The translations under genes were made by a program, and so were the position numbers. The notes below the pieces were generated by a model. The model had not been told where the DNA came from. It searched no databases and worked only from the letters and a program-made list of their open reading frames with translations. From NCBI GenBank assembly GCA_910585825.1, contig CAJUEY010000011.1:1-64000 (forward strand): a stretch of DNA of 64,000 nt, read 5' to 3'. The stretch's first letter is position 1; the number at the start of each line of letters is the position of its first letter. Shown here piece by piece: positions 24,392 through 32,824 of this stretch. The DNA comes from an uncultured Lachnospiraceae bacterium. GTDB taxonomy: Bacteria; Bacillota; Clostridia; Lachnospirales; Lachnospiraceae.

Positions 24392-24482
24392 CCAAAATGC
24401 CACCCTATTTTTTATATTATGCAAAAAAGTTGCATTATGGTATAAAAATGAAAAAACAATGCTATTTATAGACGCATTTTGG
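24392..24482. promoter_or_regulatory. Spaced inverted half-sites in the divergent AraC/ABC promoter region
   Basis: CCAAAATGC (24392-24400) and its reverse complement GCATTTTGG (24474-24482) are separated by 73 bp. Between them lies ATGCAA-5 bp-TTGCAT (24419-24435). These are candidate operator half-sites for the AraC-type regulator, spaced as DNA looping would need. Near the regulator gene, TGTAAGTGCATTCA (24351-24364) resembles a weak CcpA cre site. No clean -35/-10 pair could be assigned. Confidence 0.45.
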
Positions 24483-24531
24483 GATGTTAGAATGTTTACA
24501 GAAAAAAGGGATAGAATATATTGTCCAAAAA

Positions 24532-24571
24532 GATAAGGAAGTTATCCCTTTATGTGCTGAAGCGATGCACA
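24532..24571 (+). ncRNA. Copy A of a recurring leader hairpin motif
   Basis: GATAA/TTATC (24532-24536, 24542-24546), then the linker CCTTTATG and a second stem TGTGC (24553-24557) with GCACA (24567-24571) around a 9-nt loop. It ends 10 nt before AGGAG of the binding-protein gene. Compared with the carA copies, the second stem differs in sequence but stays paired. AAAGGGAT (24505-24512) could alternatively pair with ATCCCTTT (24544-24551). Confidence 0.5.
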
Positions 24572-24601
24572 AAAAAATGATAGGAGAAAGAAGGAATGAG
24601 G

Positions 24602-25873
24602 ATGAGAAAAAAGATGTTAGGTCTTATTCCGGTATGTACGATGATGGCGGCGGGGTTTTTGTGTGGATGCGGCGGAGCGGACAGCAGCAGCAAAACAGAA
24701 ATTGAGCTGGTATCATACAAACCGGAAGCAGTGGAGGTTTTTAAAGAACTGGAAGAGAAATTTAACAGTTCCCATGATGACATCCACTTAACAATCAATT
24801 CACCAAATGATGCAATGACAATTTTGAAAACCAGGTTTATCAGAGAGGATTATCCGGATATTCTGGGCATTGGAGGCGATATCAACTATTCTTATTTTAT
24901 CGACTCGGGTATTTTGGCAGACGTATCGGAATTTGACGGGCTTTCCGATATCAATCCGGGATATGTGGACATATTGGAGAAATTGGAATTCGTTCCGACA
25001 GAAGGTACATACGGCGTGCCCTATGTGGCAAATGCGGCAGGTATTCTTTATAATCGTGAAATGTTTCAAGAGCATGGGTGGGAGATTCCCACCACCTGGG
25101 ATGAGCTGATTTCACTTTGTGATACCATTCAGTCAGAAGGGATTCTGCCGTTCTATTTCGGATTTAAAGATACCTGGACCTGTCTTGCGCCATGGAATTC
25201 ACTGGCAGTAGGTCTTGCGCCGGCAGATGTATGCCAACAGGTAAATGCAGGAAGTACAAAATTCTCTTCCGAGTACAGAGAAACAGCAGAAAAGATGCTG
25301 CGGATGATTCAATATGGGGAAGAAGGACCTTTTGCATATGGATATAATGATGCCTGTACTGCTTTTGCCAACGGAGAATCTGCAATGTTTCCAATCGGAA
25401 GCTATGCTGTTCCTCAGATTAAGTCCGTAAATCCGGATATGGATATTGACTCTTTTGTTACACCGGGAAACGACAGTGCAGACGGCAATACCTTAAATTC
25501 CGGCGTGGATTTGATGTTTGCGGTAACAGAGGAATGTGAAAACAAAGAAGCTGCTTATGAAGTAATCCGGTTTTTGTTGGAAGATGAAAATGTGCAGGCA
25601 TATTTGGACAATCAGAACGCGGTTCCCTGCAAGAGCGGAGAGTTCAACCTTGCTTCTAACTTAGACGGCATGAAAGAGTATATTGTCAGTGGAAACATGA
25701 CGGACTTTCAGGATCATTACTATCCCGCTGAAATGGCGGTGGACGCTCAGATTCAGACATTTTTGATTGAACAGGATGTGGATGCGTTTCTAAATAAATT
25801 TGATAAGGACTGGACCAGATATAACCGGGACATTATCCGTATGGTGGAAGAATACAACGCACAGAACAAATAG
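24602..25873 (+). CDS. Sugar ABC transporter substrate-binding lipoprotein (MsmE-like)
   Basis: The extracellular ligand-binding component (family 1, SBP_bac_1) of an oligosaccharide importer, about 423 residues. The N-terminus is a lipoprotein signal: basic MRKKM, hydrophobic core and a lipobox-like FLCGC, with Cys lipidation expected at residue 21-23. The mature part has VPYVANAAGILYNREMF and FANGESAMFPIG, typical of the family. Together with the GH36 enzyme downstream, an alpha-galactoside (raffinose, melibiose or stachyose type) is the likely ligand. Start: ATG 24602 has AAGGA six bases upstream; ATG 24596 two codons earlier is the alternative. Confidence 0.92.
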   Translation: MRKKMLGLIPVCTMMAAGFLCGCGGADSSSKTEIELVSYKPEAVEVFKELEEKFNSSHDDIHLTINSPNDAMTILKTRFIREDYPDILGIGGDINYSYFIDSGILADVSEFDGLSDINPGYVDILEKLEFVPTEGTYGVPYVANAAGILYNREMFQEHGWEIPTTWDELISLCDTIQSEGILPFYFGFKDTWTCLAPWNSLAVGLAPADVCQQVNAGSTKFSSEYRETAEKMLRMIQYGEEGPFAYGYNDACTAFANGESAMFPIGSYAVPQIKSVNPDMDIDSFVTPGNDSADGNTLNSGVDLMFAVTEECENKEAAYEVIRFLLEDENVQAYLDNQNAVPCKSGEFNLASNLDGMKEYIVSGNMTDFQDHYYPAEMAVDAQIQTFLIEQDVDAFLNKFDKDWTRYNRDIIRMVEEYNAQNK

Positions 25874-25891
25874 AAGGGGAGGAGAAGGAAT

Positions 25892-26758
25892 ATGAAAAAA
25901 ATGAATAACAGGGAACGGACATTTTTCTTTATGACGGTTCCGATTCTGATTCTGTTTTTTGCTTTTAACACACTGCCGCTGATCAAGGGCTTTATGTACA
26001 GTTTTACGAATTTCAGGGGATACGGTTCCTATGACTGGGTAGGCCTTCGTAATTATGCAGATTTGTTTACGGATGCCCGTGTCGGCCATTCCTATTGGTT
26101 TACAATTAAGTTTGCAGTGGCGACAACGATTGTAGTGAATGTGATCAGCCTGGTTCTTGCGCTTGGATTAAACAGCAAGATCAAATTTAAGAGCGCATTG
26201 CGGGGCATGTATTTTGTGCCGAATATTCTCGGAGCGCTTGTTGTAGGTTACATTTTTAATTATTTCTTTACTTATATTGTTCCGGCAGTCATCAATATGA
26301 TGGGAGGAGAGGGTAGAAGTATTCTTGCCAGCACAAAATGGGCATGGATCGGTATCGTTATCGTGTGTGCTTGGCAGGCGATTGCCATGAATACGATTAT
26401 TTACATATCGGGCCTTCAGACGGTGCCGGAGGATGTGTATGAAGCCGGCGCCATCGACGGAGCAACCGGCTGGGCGCGGTTTAAGCATCTTACATTTCCG
26501 CTGATTATACCGTTTTTCAGCATTAATATGGTGTTGAGCGTCAAAAATTTCCTTATGGTGTTTGATCAGATCGTAGCGTTGACGAAAGGCGGCCCGGCAC
26601 AGAGCACAGAGTCGATTTCTTATCTGATTTATAACAATGGTATGTCGGGCGGACAGTTTGGTTTCCAGAGCGCCAATGCAGTTTTGTTCTTTGTCATCAT
26701 TGTAGTGTTCTCTGTAACCCAGCTTACAATTACAGGTAAAAAGGAGGAGCAGTTATAA
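25892..26758 (+). CDS. Sugar ABC transporter permease (MsmF-like)
   Basis: A 288-residue membrane protein with six predicted spans and the cytoplasmic EAA loop EAGAIDGATGWARFKHLTFP near residue 190, which docks an ATPase. It belongs to the MalF/MsmF branch of carbohydrate importers. GGGGAGGAG precedes the ATG. The stop overlaps the next permease start by one base (TAATG). The cluster has no ATPase gene, as in systems sharing an MsmK/MsmX-type ATPase encoded elsewhere. Confidence 0.95.
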   Translation: MKKMNNRERTFFFMTVPILILFFAFNTLPLIKGFMYSFTNFRGYGSYDWVGLRNYADLFTDARVGHSYWFTIKFAVATTIVVNVISLVLALGLNSKIKFKSALRGMYFVPNILGALVVGYIFNYFFTYIVPAVINMMGGEGRSILASTKWAWIGIVIVCAWQAIAMNTIIYISGLQTVPEDVYEAGAIDGATGWARFKHLTFPLIIPFFSINMVLSVKNFLMVFDQIVALTKGGPAQSTESISYLIYNNGMSGGQFGFQSANAVLFFVIIVVFSVTQLTITGKKEEQL

Positions 26759-27606
26759 TGAAAGAAGAAATAAAAGTAAAAGAGAAATATAACTGGCCGG
26801 TGACAATTCTTTTGATTATTGGTCTGATTACAATTGCATTTCCGCTTTATATGACGATTGTCATTGCGTTTAAGCAGCCGTCGGAGATGACAAACAGCGT
26901 TTCGGGAATCCTTTCTCTGCCGGCCCGCTGGAGCCTTGCAAATTTCAAAGAAGCAATGAAGGTGACGGATTTTTGGAGATCTTTGTTTAACAGTGTGATG
27001 ATTACGGCAGTTACCGTTGTGCTTTCCGTTGTGCTGCATTCCATGATCGGATATGCGGTAGGCAGAAACAAGGCGCGGAACAAATGGTATAATCTGGTTT
27101 ATATGTACGTGGTAAGCGGTATGTTTGTGCCTTTCGCAATTTTGATGATGCCTCTTGTAAAGCAGACGGCGCAGCTTGGAATTGCAAACATAGTTGGCGT
27201 TATTCTCTGTTATGTGGTATTCTATATGCCGATGAATCTGATGCTGTATTCCGGATATCTGGTAAATATTCCCGTTGCATTGGAGGAGGCGGCCCGTATC
27301 GACGGGGCAACTACATTCCGGACATTCTGGAAAGTGATTTTTCCGATTATGAAACCGATGCATGCTACCGTGGCGGTTATTACGGCGTTGAGTGTATGGA
27401 ATGACGTTATGACGCCTCTTGTGATTATGTCCGGAAGCGGAATGAATACGCTGCCTCTGGCGCAGATGACATTCCAGACACAGTTTGGCACGAATTATAA
27501 TCTTGCTTTTGCATCATATCTTTTAGCGCTGCTTCCGATTTTGATTTTCTATATCATTTGTCAGAAACAGATCTTAAACGGCGTAGTAAACGGCGCGGTG
27601 AAATAG
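26758..27606 (+). CDS. Sugar ABC transporter permease (MsmG-like)
   Basis: A 282-residue partner permease of the MalG/MsmG branch with six predicted spans and the EAA loop EEAARIDGATTFRTFWKVIF near residue 180. AAGGAGGAG sits inside the end of the upstream gene. A GC-rich hairpin follows before the alpha-galactosidase gene. Confidence 0.95.
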   Translation: MKEEIKVKEKYNWPVTILLIIGLITIAFPLYMTIVIAFKQPSEMTNSVSGILSLPARWSLANFKEAMKVTDFWRSLFNSVMITAVTVVLSVVLHSMIGYAVGRNKARNKWYNLVYMYVVSGMFVPFAILMMPLVKQTAQLGIANIVGVILCYVVFYMPMNLMLYSGYLVNIPVALEEAARIDGATTFRTFWKVIFPIMKPMHATVAVITALSVWNDVMTPLVIMSGSGMNTLPLAQMTFQTQFGTNYNLAFASYLLALLPILIFYIICQKQILNGVVNGAVK

Positions 27607-27635
27607 TTTTTGGGGTGCAAAGTAAAAGTGGTTTT

Positions 27636-27671
27636 GGGCGCGCCGTAAAGCAATGACAGTCCGGCGCGTCC
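27636..27671 (+). other. GC-rich intercistronic hairpin
   Basis: GGGCGCGCCG (27636-27645) and CGGCGCGTCC (27662-27671) form a 10-bp stem with one G-U pair and a 16-nt loop. No T-run follows, so it is more likely an mRNA processing or stability element that separates transporter and enzyme expression than a terminator. Confidence 0.6.
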
Positions 27672-27693
27672 GAAACGAAACAGGAGGGACAGA

Positions 27694-29883
27694 ATGAGCA
27701 TTATTTTTATGGAACAGGACAAAATTTTTACATTGCACACGAAGGATGCAACATATCAAATGAAAGTGGACCGGTTTGGATTCCTGTTACATCTTTATTA
27801 TGGACGCAGAACAGGCGGAACGATGGACTATCTGCTTCAATTTGCAGACAGAGGTTTTTCCGGCAATCCCAATGACGTGGGGGACGACCGCACCTACTCC
27901 ATGGATGCGCTGCCTCAGGAGCTGCCCTGTCAGGGAACCGGAGATTACAGGAGTCCGGCGGTGATCATTAAAAATGCGGACGGTTCTTACGGATGTGATT
28001 TCCGTTATAAGAGCCACCGCATATCAAAGGGAAAATACAAAATACCGGGACTGCCGGCGGTGTACGCCGGTGAGGACGAAGCCGATACATTGGAAATCGA
28101 TTTGGAAGATCCGGTAACAAAAGTAAAAATTACGCTGCTATACGGAGTGATCGCAGATCTGAATATTATTACAAGGAGCGCTCGCATTCAAAACGGCGGA
28201 AGGGAAAAGATTTATCTGAAAAAAGCGCAGGCGGCCTGTCTGGATTTTATCAACGGAGAATATGATTTGATCTGTTTTTACGGCCGTCATGCCATGGAGC
28301 GGAATATGCAGAGGACTCCGGCGGTTCATGGAGCGCAGATCATTGAAAGCCGCAGGGGGACCTCAAGCCACCAGTATAATCCAATGATGATTCTGGCCGG
28401 GCGGGAGACGACGGAGGATGCAGGAAGCTGTTACGCCATGTCTTTTGTATACAGCGGAAGCTTTAAAGGAGAGGTGGAGAAGGATCAGTATAACCAGACG
28501 CGTATGCTGCTGGGGCTTTCTGACGAGTTGTTTTCTTATCCGCTTTCCGAAGGAGAGGTATTTCATGTTCCAGAGGTCGTATTTACTTACAGCGGCTGCG
28601 GTCTGGCAAAATTGTCCCAGAATCTGCACGTTTGTTTCCGGACGCATTTATGCCGGGGAAAATATCAGACGAGCGTCAGACCGATTCTGTTAAACAGCTG
28701 GGAGGCGGCTTATTTTGATTTTGACGGAGACTCCATTTATCGTCTGGCAAAAGAGGCGGCGGAGCTTGGAGTGGAAATGCTGGTGTTGGACGACGGCTGG
28801 TTCGGAAAAAGATATGATGATAACAGGGGCCTGGGCGACTGGTACGTCAATGAGAAAAAACTGGGAGAGCCTTTGAGTTCTTTGATTCAGAAGATCAATG
28901 ATCTCGGATTGAAATTCGGAATCTGGTTTGAGCCGGAGTCGGTGAATGAAGACAGCGATCTTTTCCGCGAACATCCGGACTGGGCGCTGGCGATTCCGGG
29001 ACGCAGACCGGTGCGGGGAAGGAATCAGCTGGTGCTGGATTTTTCCAGAAAAGAAGTTGTGGATTATCTTTTTAAGGAAATATGCAAGGTGTTGGACCAG
29101 GGCAATATCGAATATGTCAAATTTGATATGAACCGCAGTCTTTCAGACTGTTACTCCCATGATACGAACGATCAGGGAAAAGTTTATTATGATTATATGA
29201 TCGGGCTTTATGACTTTCTGGAACGGCTGGTGCAGAGGTATCCCAATCTGCTGCTGGAAGGCTGCAGCGGAGGCGGAGGGCGTTTCGACGCAGGAATGCT
29301 GTATTATTCTCCCCAGATCTGGTGCAGTGACAATACGGATGCGCTGGATAGAATCAGTATTCAGTACGGAACTTCTTTTGGTTATCCGGTATCGGCAGTG
29401 GGCTCCCATGTGTCGGCGGTACCGAATCATCAGACAGGGCGCATTACCCCCTTTTATACAAGAGGCGTGATTGCCATGGCGGGCACTTTTGGATATGAGC
29501 TGGATCCCAAACAGCTTTCCGAAGAGGAGAAACTGGAACTGAAGGAACAGATTTCGGAATACAAACGGTATGCGCCGTTGATTCAGAATGGACTGTATTA
29601 CCGGCTGACAAATCCCTTTGAAGAGGAAGTGGGAGCCTGGGCGTTTGTTTCAGAGGATGGCAAAGAAGCGCTGCTCAATGCCGTTGTATTAAAAGTACAC
29701 GGCAATATGATCGTAAATTATGTTCGTCTGAAAGGGCTTACCAGACACTGTATGTACCGGGAAGAAAAGAGTGGAATGCTTTATGCGTCCGATGCCCTGA
29801 TGGAGGCCGGTATCCCCCTTCCGGTTCAGATGGGTGATTATCAGGCGTATCAAATGCATTTTGTCAGGGCAGATCAGGATTAA
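27694..29883 (+). CDS. Alpha-galactosidase, glycoside hydrolase family 36
   Basis: A 729-residue cytoplasmic enzyme that releases galactose from imported alpha-galactosides. The N-terminal beta-sandwich (about 1-320) is followed by the (beta/alpha)8 domain with VLDDGWF, KFDMNRSLSD (Asp nucleophile), EGCSGGGGRFDAG and WCSDNTDALDR (Asp acid/base), and a C-terminal beta domain. Length and motifs are standard for tetrameric GH36 enzymes such as RafA and AgaA. There is no signal peptide. AGGAGGGACAG precedes the ATG. Confidence 0.96.
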   Translation: MSIIFMEQDKIFTLHTKDATYQMKVDRFGFLLHLYYGRRTGGTMDYLLQFADRGFSGNPNDVGDDRTYSMDALPQELPCQGTGDYRSPAVIIKNADGSYGCDFRYKSHRISKGKYKIPGLPAVYAGEDEADTLEIDLEDPVTKVKITLLYGVIADLNIITRSARIQNGGREKIYLKKAQAACLDFINGEYDLICFYGRHAMERNMQRTPAVHGAQIIESRRGTSSHQYNPMMILAGRETTEDAGSCYAMSFVYSGSFKGEVEKDQYNQTRMLLGLSDELFSYPLSEGEVFHVPEVVFTYSGCGLAKLSQNLHVCFRTHLCRGKYQTSVRPILLNSWEAAYFDFDGDSIYRLAKEAAELGVEMLVLDDGWFGKRYDDNRGLGDWYVNEKKLGEPLSSLIQKINDLGLKFGIWFEPESVNEDSDLFREHPDWALAIPGRRPVRGRNQLVLDFSRKEVVDYLFKEICKVLDQGNIEYVKFDMNRSLSDCYSHDTNDQGKVYYDYMIGLYDFLERLVQRYPNLLLEGCSGGGGRFDAGMLYYSPQIWCSDNTDALDRISIQYGTSFGYPVSAVGSHVSAVPNHQTGRITPFYTRGVIAMAGTFGYELDPKQLSEEEKLELKEQISEYKRYAPLIQNGLYYRLTNPFEEEVGAWAFVSEDGKEALLNAVVLKVHGNMIVNYVRLKGLTRHCMYREEKSGMLYASDALMEAGIPLPVQMGDYQAYQMHFVRADQD

Positions 29884-29917
29884 ACAATTATTTTATTTCA
29901 ATATTTCATCATAAGTT

Positions 29918-29965
29918 ACAGCCGGAGGCAGAGGTTATGGGAAGTCTGCCTGCCGGCTGTTATTT
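29918..29965 (+). terminator. Intrinsic terminator of the alpha-galactosidase operon
   Basis: ACAGCCGG, then GGCAGA, pairs with TCTGCC and then CCGGCTGT, giving a stem of about 14 bp followed by TATTTG. It starts 35 bp after the stop. Confidence 0.82.
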
Positions 29966-29971
29966 GTCGGA

Positions 29972-30000
29972 TTGTAGTTCAGTTGGGCCTGTGGTATAAT
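29972..30000 (+). promoter_or_regulatory. Distal promoter of the ParB-BMP gene
   Basis: TTGTAG (29972-29977), a 17-bp spacer and TATAAT (29995-30000) would give a leader of about 255 nt. The stretch to 30261 has no convincing gene. It holds a second possible promoter (30100), a tandem GTGCAAACG repeat (30195-30212) and a small hairpin GGAAACG/CGTTTCC (about 30212-30233). Confidence 0.6.
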
Positions 30001-30099
30001 TTTGATGTTGGAAAAGGGATCATTTTCCGTTTGAATTTATTGCGGTATAGAAACAGAAATGCAGGGTACAGCAGCGCAGAGGGAGATGCAGTTTGACAA

Positions 30100-30129
30100 T
30101 TGACATAATCTGCTCCAATGGGTTACGAT
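30100..30129 (+). promoter_or_regulatory. Possible second promoter of the ParB-BMP gene
   Basis: A perfect TTGACA (30100-30105) is followed after 18 bp by TACGAT (30124-30129). A second TTGACA overlaps at 30093-30098. Confidence 0.4.
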
Positions 30130-30261
30130 ATATCCGAAAATATGTTTTATATCCATGTACACGTCTGCATAAGGAATCTAGCTGCATTCGCAGAGTGCAA
30201 ACGGTGCAAACGGAAACGACGAGAGACGTTTCCTATAATGAAATGAAGTATAGGAGGAAAA

Positions 30262-32166
30262 ATGGGAAAAGAAGACTACAGCAAAGCATTTAAACTGGGC
30301 AAAAAAGACTATCAGACGCGGATGCTTCGAGGTGAGAAACCAACGCTCCAGGTCTTAGATGATTTTATGCCGGAAAAAGGTTCTTATTCTGAGGAATCTC
30401 TTGGATTGGTGCAGATTCCCATTGACCAGATTGTAGGGACGAAGACGGTGGGAAGGAGCAGCTCCTTTGCCGGCAATTTTATGCCGATTCTAAGAGAAAG
30501 TACAGAATTCGCCGCCAAATGGATCAGCTTAAGCATCAGCCATGTGGAACAGGGAATCAGAGAGCCCATCAAAGCCTATGAATATATGAACCGCTTTTAT
30601 GTGGAGGAAGGAAATAAACGCGTCAGTGTTATGAAATATTTCGGAGCGGTTTCGATTCCGGGAAATGTTACGCGTGTGATACCAAAGCGGACAGAGGACA
30701 AAGAAAATAAAATATATTATGAATTCCTGGATTTTTATCAGCTGGCGCCGATTAATTATATCTGGTTTTCCAAAGAAGGAAGCTTTAAAAAACTCCAGGA
30801 AGCAGTTGGCAAAAAAGCCGGTGAGGTATGGAGAGAGGAAGAGCTTTTACAGTTCAGCTCCATTTATACACGGTTTATTGCAGAATATCAGGCAAAGGGA
30901 GGCGGCAAATTAGAAATTACGCCGGGAGATGCTTTCTTGTCTTTTATTACACTGTACGGTTATGACGACATTAGCCATAAGACGACAAAGGAAATGCAGA
31001 AACTGGTAGCAAATAGCTGGGAAGAGTTTCAGCTTTTACAGCAGGAGGTTGAAGTGGAGCTGAAGATGAAGCCCAATCAGAAAAAGAAACCCCTGCTAAG
31101 TATTTTAAATAATTTCAAAATCAAGAAACTGAACATTGCATTTATTTATGAAAAAACGCCGGGAACATCTGCCTGGACTTATGCCCATGAGCTGGGAAGG
31201 CTTCATTTAGAGCAGAGATTTCCGGAGGAAGTACAGACGGCTGCTTATGAAAACGGTACGCAGGAGAATATTGACGAGCTGTTGCAAGAGGCCATTGATG
31301 CAGGCTGCAACCTGATTTTTACCACAACGCCGCCCTTTGCGCAGGCCAGCGTCAAAGCCGCCATTGCCAATCCCGGGGTTCGGATTTTAAATTGCTCTTT
31401 AAATACTTCTCATCGATATATCCGTACATACTATTCCAGGATGCATGAAGCAAAATTTTTGATGGGAGCGATTGCCGGAGCAATGGCAGAAAATAACCGT
31501 CTTACTTACATTGCAGATTATCCGATTTACGGTTCCATTGCAAATATCAATGCATTTGCGCTGGGAGCTAAGATGATTAATCCAAGGGCCAGAGTTTATC
31601 TGGAATGGTCAGCCAAAAAAGAGATTGGCATTGAAGAAAAAATCAGAGAAATGGCATCTTCCTGTATTTCAGGAAGGGATATGGCGATTCCGGAGGAGGC
31701 ATCCCGTTTTTTTGGTATTTATCATATGGAAGACGGAAGGCCGAGAAATCTGGCTATGCCTTTGTGGCACTGGGGAAAATTTTATGAACAGCTGATATGG
31801 GCGATTCTGGAAGGAACCTGGAAGTATGATGACAATCCTTCTGTGACAAAAGCTATTAATTACTGGTGGGGAATGTCTGAAGGCGTGATTGATGTGATTT
31901 GCTCAAAATATCTGCCCATTGGAACAAAACGTCTGGTAGAACTTTTAAAAGGAACGATCTGCTCAGAGGTATTTAATCCGTTTTCCGGGATTTTATATTC
32001 TCAGACCGGTATAGTAACAGAAGATCCCAATCAAAGCCTCTCTCCGGAGGAAATTATGAAAATGGACTGGCTGGCAGAAAACGTGATCGGTTCCATTCCA
32101 AAGCAGGAAGAGCTAAAAGAGCAGGCGGCTCCGATCATAAAACAGCAGGGCGTAAAAAAAGAATAA
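30262..32166 (+). CDS. Cytosolic ParB-like/BMP-domain fusion protein
   Basis: A 634-residue protein with no signal peptide or lipobox. The C-terminal half (about 290-560: LNIAFIYEKTPGTSAWTYAHELG, given as start of the fold, then IFTTTPPFAQASVKAA and YPIYGSIANINAFALGA) is the BMP/PnrA periplasmic-binding fold, usually a lipoprotein that binds nucleosides. The N-terminal part (about 45-150: VQIPIDQIVGTKTVGR, GIREPIKAYEY, FYVEEGNKRVSVMKYFG) follows the order of a ParB/Srx-like fold, with EGNKR at 116-120 in place of GERR. It is therefore probably an intracellular nucleoside or nucleotide sensor rather than a transporter part. It is 28 bp from a metallophosphoesterase gene, then gatCAB. The fold calls are by eye. 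Confidence 0.75.
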   Translation: MGKEDYSKAFKLGKKDYQTRMLRGEKPTLQVLDDFMPEKGSYSEESLGLVQIPIDQIVGTKTVGRSSSFAGNFMPILRESTEFAAKWISLSISHVEQGIREPIKAYEYMNRFYVEEGNKRVSVMKYFGAVSIPGNVTRVIPKRTEDKENKIYYEFLDFYQLAPINYIWFSKEGSFKKLQEAVGKKAGEVWREEELLQFSSIYTRFIAEYQAKGGGKLEITPGDAFLSFITLYGYDDISHKTTKEMQKLVANSWEEFQLLQQEVEVELKMKPNQKKKPLLSILNNFKIKKLNIAFIYEKTPGTSAWTYAHELGRLHLEQRFPEEVQTAAYENGTQENIDELLQEAIDAGCNLIFTTTPPFAQASVKAAIANPGVRILNCSLNTSHRYIRTYYSRMHEAKFLMGAIAGAMAENNRLTYIADYPIYGSIANINAFALGAKMINPRARVYLEWSAKKEIGIEEKIREMASSCISGRDMAIPEEASRFFGIYHMEDGRPRNLAMPLWHWGKFYEQLIWAILEGTWKYDDNPSVTKAINYWWGMSEGVIDVICSKYLPIGTKRLVELLKGTICSEVFNPFSGILYSQTGIVTEDPNQSLSPEEIMKMDWLAENVIGSIPKQEELKEQAAPIIKQQGVKKE

Positions 32167-32194
32167 CAGACATTATGAAAGGTTTCAAATATAA

Positions 32195-32824
32195 ATGAGA
32201 ATACTGGCAATCGCAGATGAAGAATCAAAGTCTTTTTGGGAGTTTTTTGATAAAAGTAAATTACAAGGAGTGGATCTGATCATTTCCTGCGGAGATTTAG
32301 ATCCAAGGTATCTTTCTTTTCTGGCAACTTTTGCTGCGGTACCGGTATTGTATGTCCATGGCAACCATGACAAGATGTATGAAAAAACTCCGCCAGAGGG
32401 ATGCATCTGCATTGACGATAAAATTTATGTGCACGATGGAGTGCGGATTGTAGGCCTTGGGGGTTCTATGCGCTACAGCGAAGGTCCGTATCAGTATACG
32501 GAATGGCAGATGAAGCAAAGGGTGGCAAGACTGCGTTTTCAATTGTTTCGGAAACGGGGATTTGACATTCTGGTAACACATGCGCCGGCTTATCAGCTGA
32601 ACGACGGAAGAGATTTGCCTCATCAGGGGTTTCAAGTGTTTTTAAATTTAATTGAAAAATATAAACCCAAATATTTTCTTCACGGCCATGTGCATTTATC
32701 TTACGGAAGAAATCACAAGCGATATGATAAATATCGGGATACCCATGTAATTAATGCATACGAGCGTTGTATTTTTGATTATGAGGATGAACATCCGGAA
32801 AGGCGGGAAACATGGCAAATATAA
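32195..32824 (+). CDS. Calcineurin-like metallophosphoesterase, first metal motif altered
   Basis: A 209-residue protein with GDLDPRY, GNHD, THAP and HGHVH, which supply most ligands of the two-metal centre. The first motif reads ADEES, where DxH (ISDTH or similar) is expected, so one metal-binding His is missing. It may be a mono-metal enzyme, use the Glu instead, or be weakened. The family hydrolyses phosphodiesters or phosphomonoesters. Its gene overlaps gatC by 13 bp and follows the ParB-BMP gene. A weak AAAGG lies 12 bases upstream of the ATG. Confidence 0.85.
   Translation: MRILAIADEESKSFWEFFDKSKLQGVDLIISCGDLDPRYLSFLATFAAVPVLYVHGNHDKMYEKTPPEGCICIDDKIYVHDGVRIVGLGGSMRYSEGPYQYTEWQMKQRVARLRFQLFRKRGFDILVTHAPAYQLNDGRDLPHQGFQVFLNLIEKYKPKYFLHGHVHLSYGRNHKRYDKYRDTHVINAYERCIFDYEDEHPERRETWQI

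Noticed and set aside
30093..30293. 66-codon TTG-start frame upstream of the ParB-BMP gene
   Set aside because: It has no ribosome site, overlaps the true gene start out of frame and covers promoter-like sequences.
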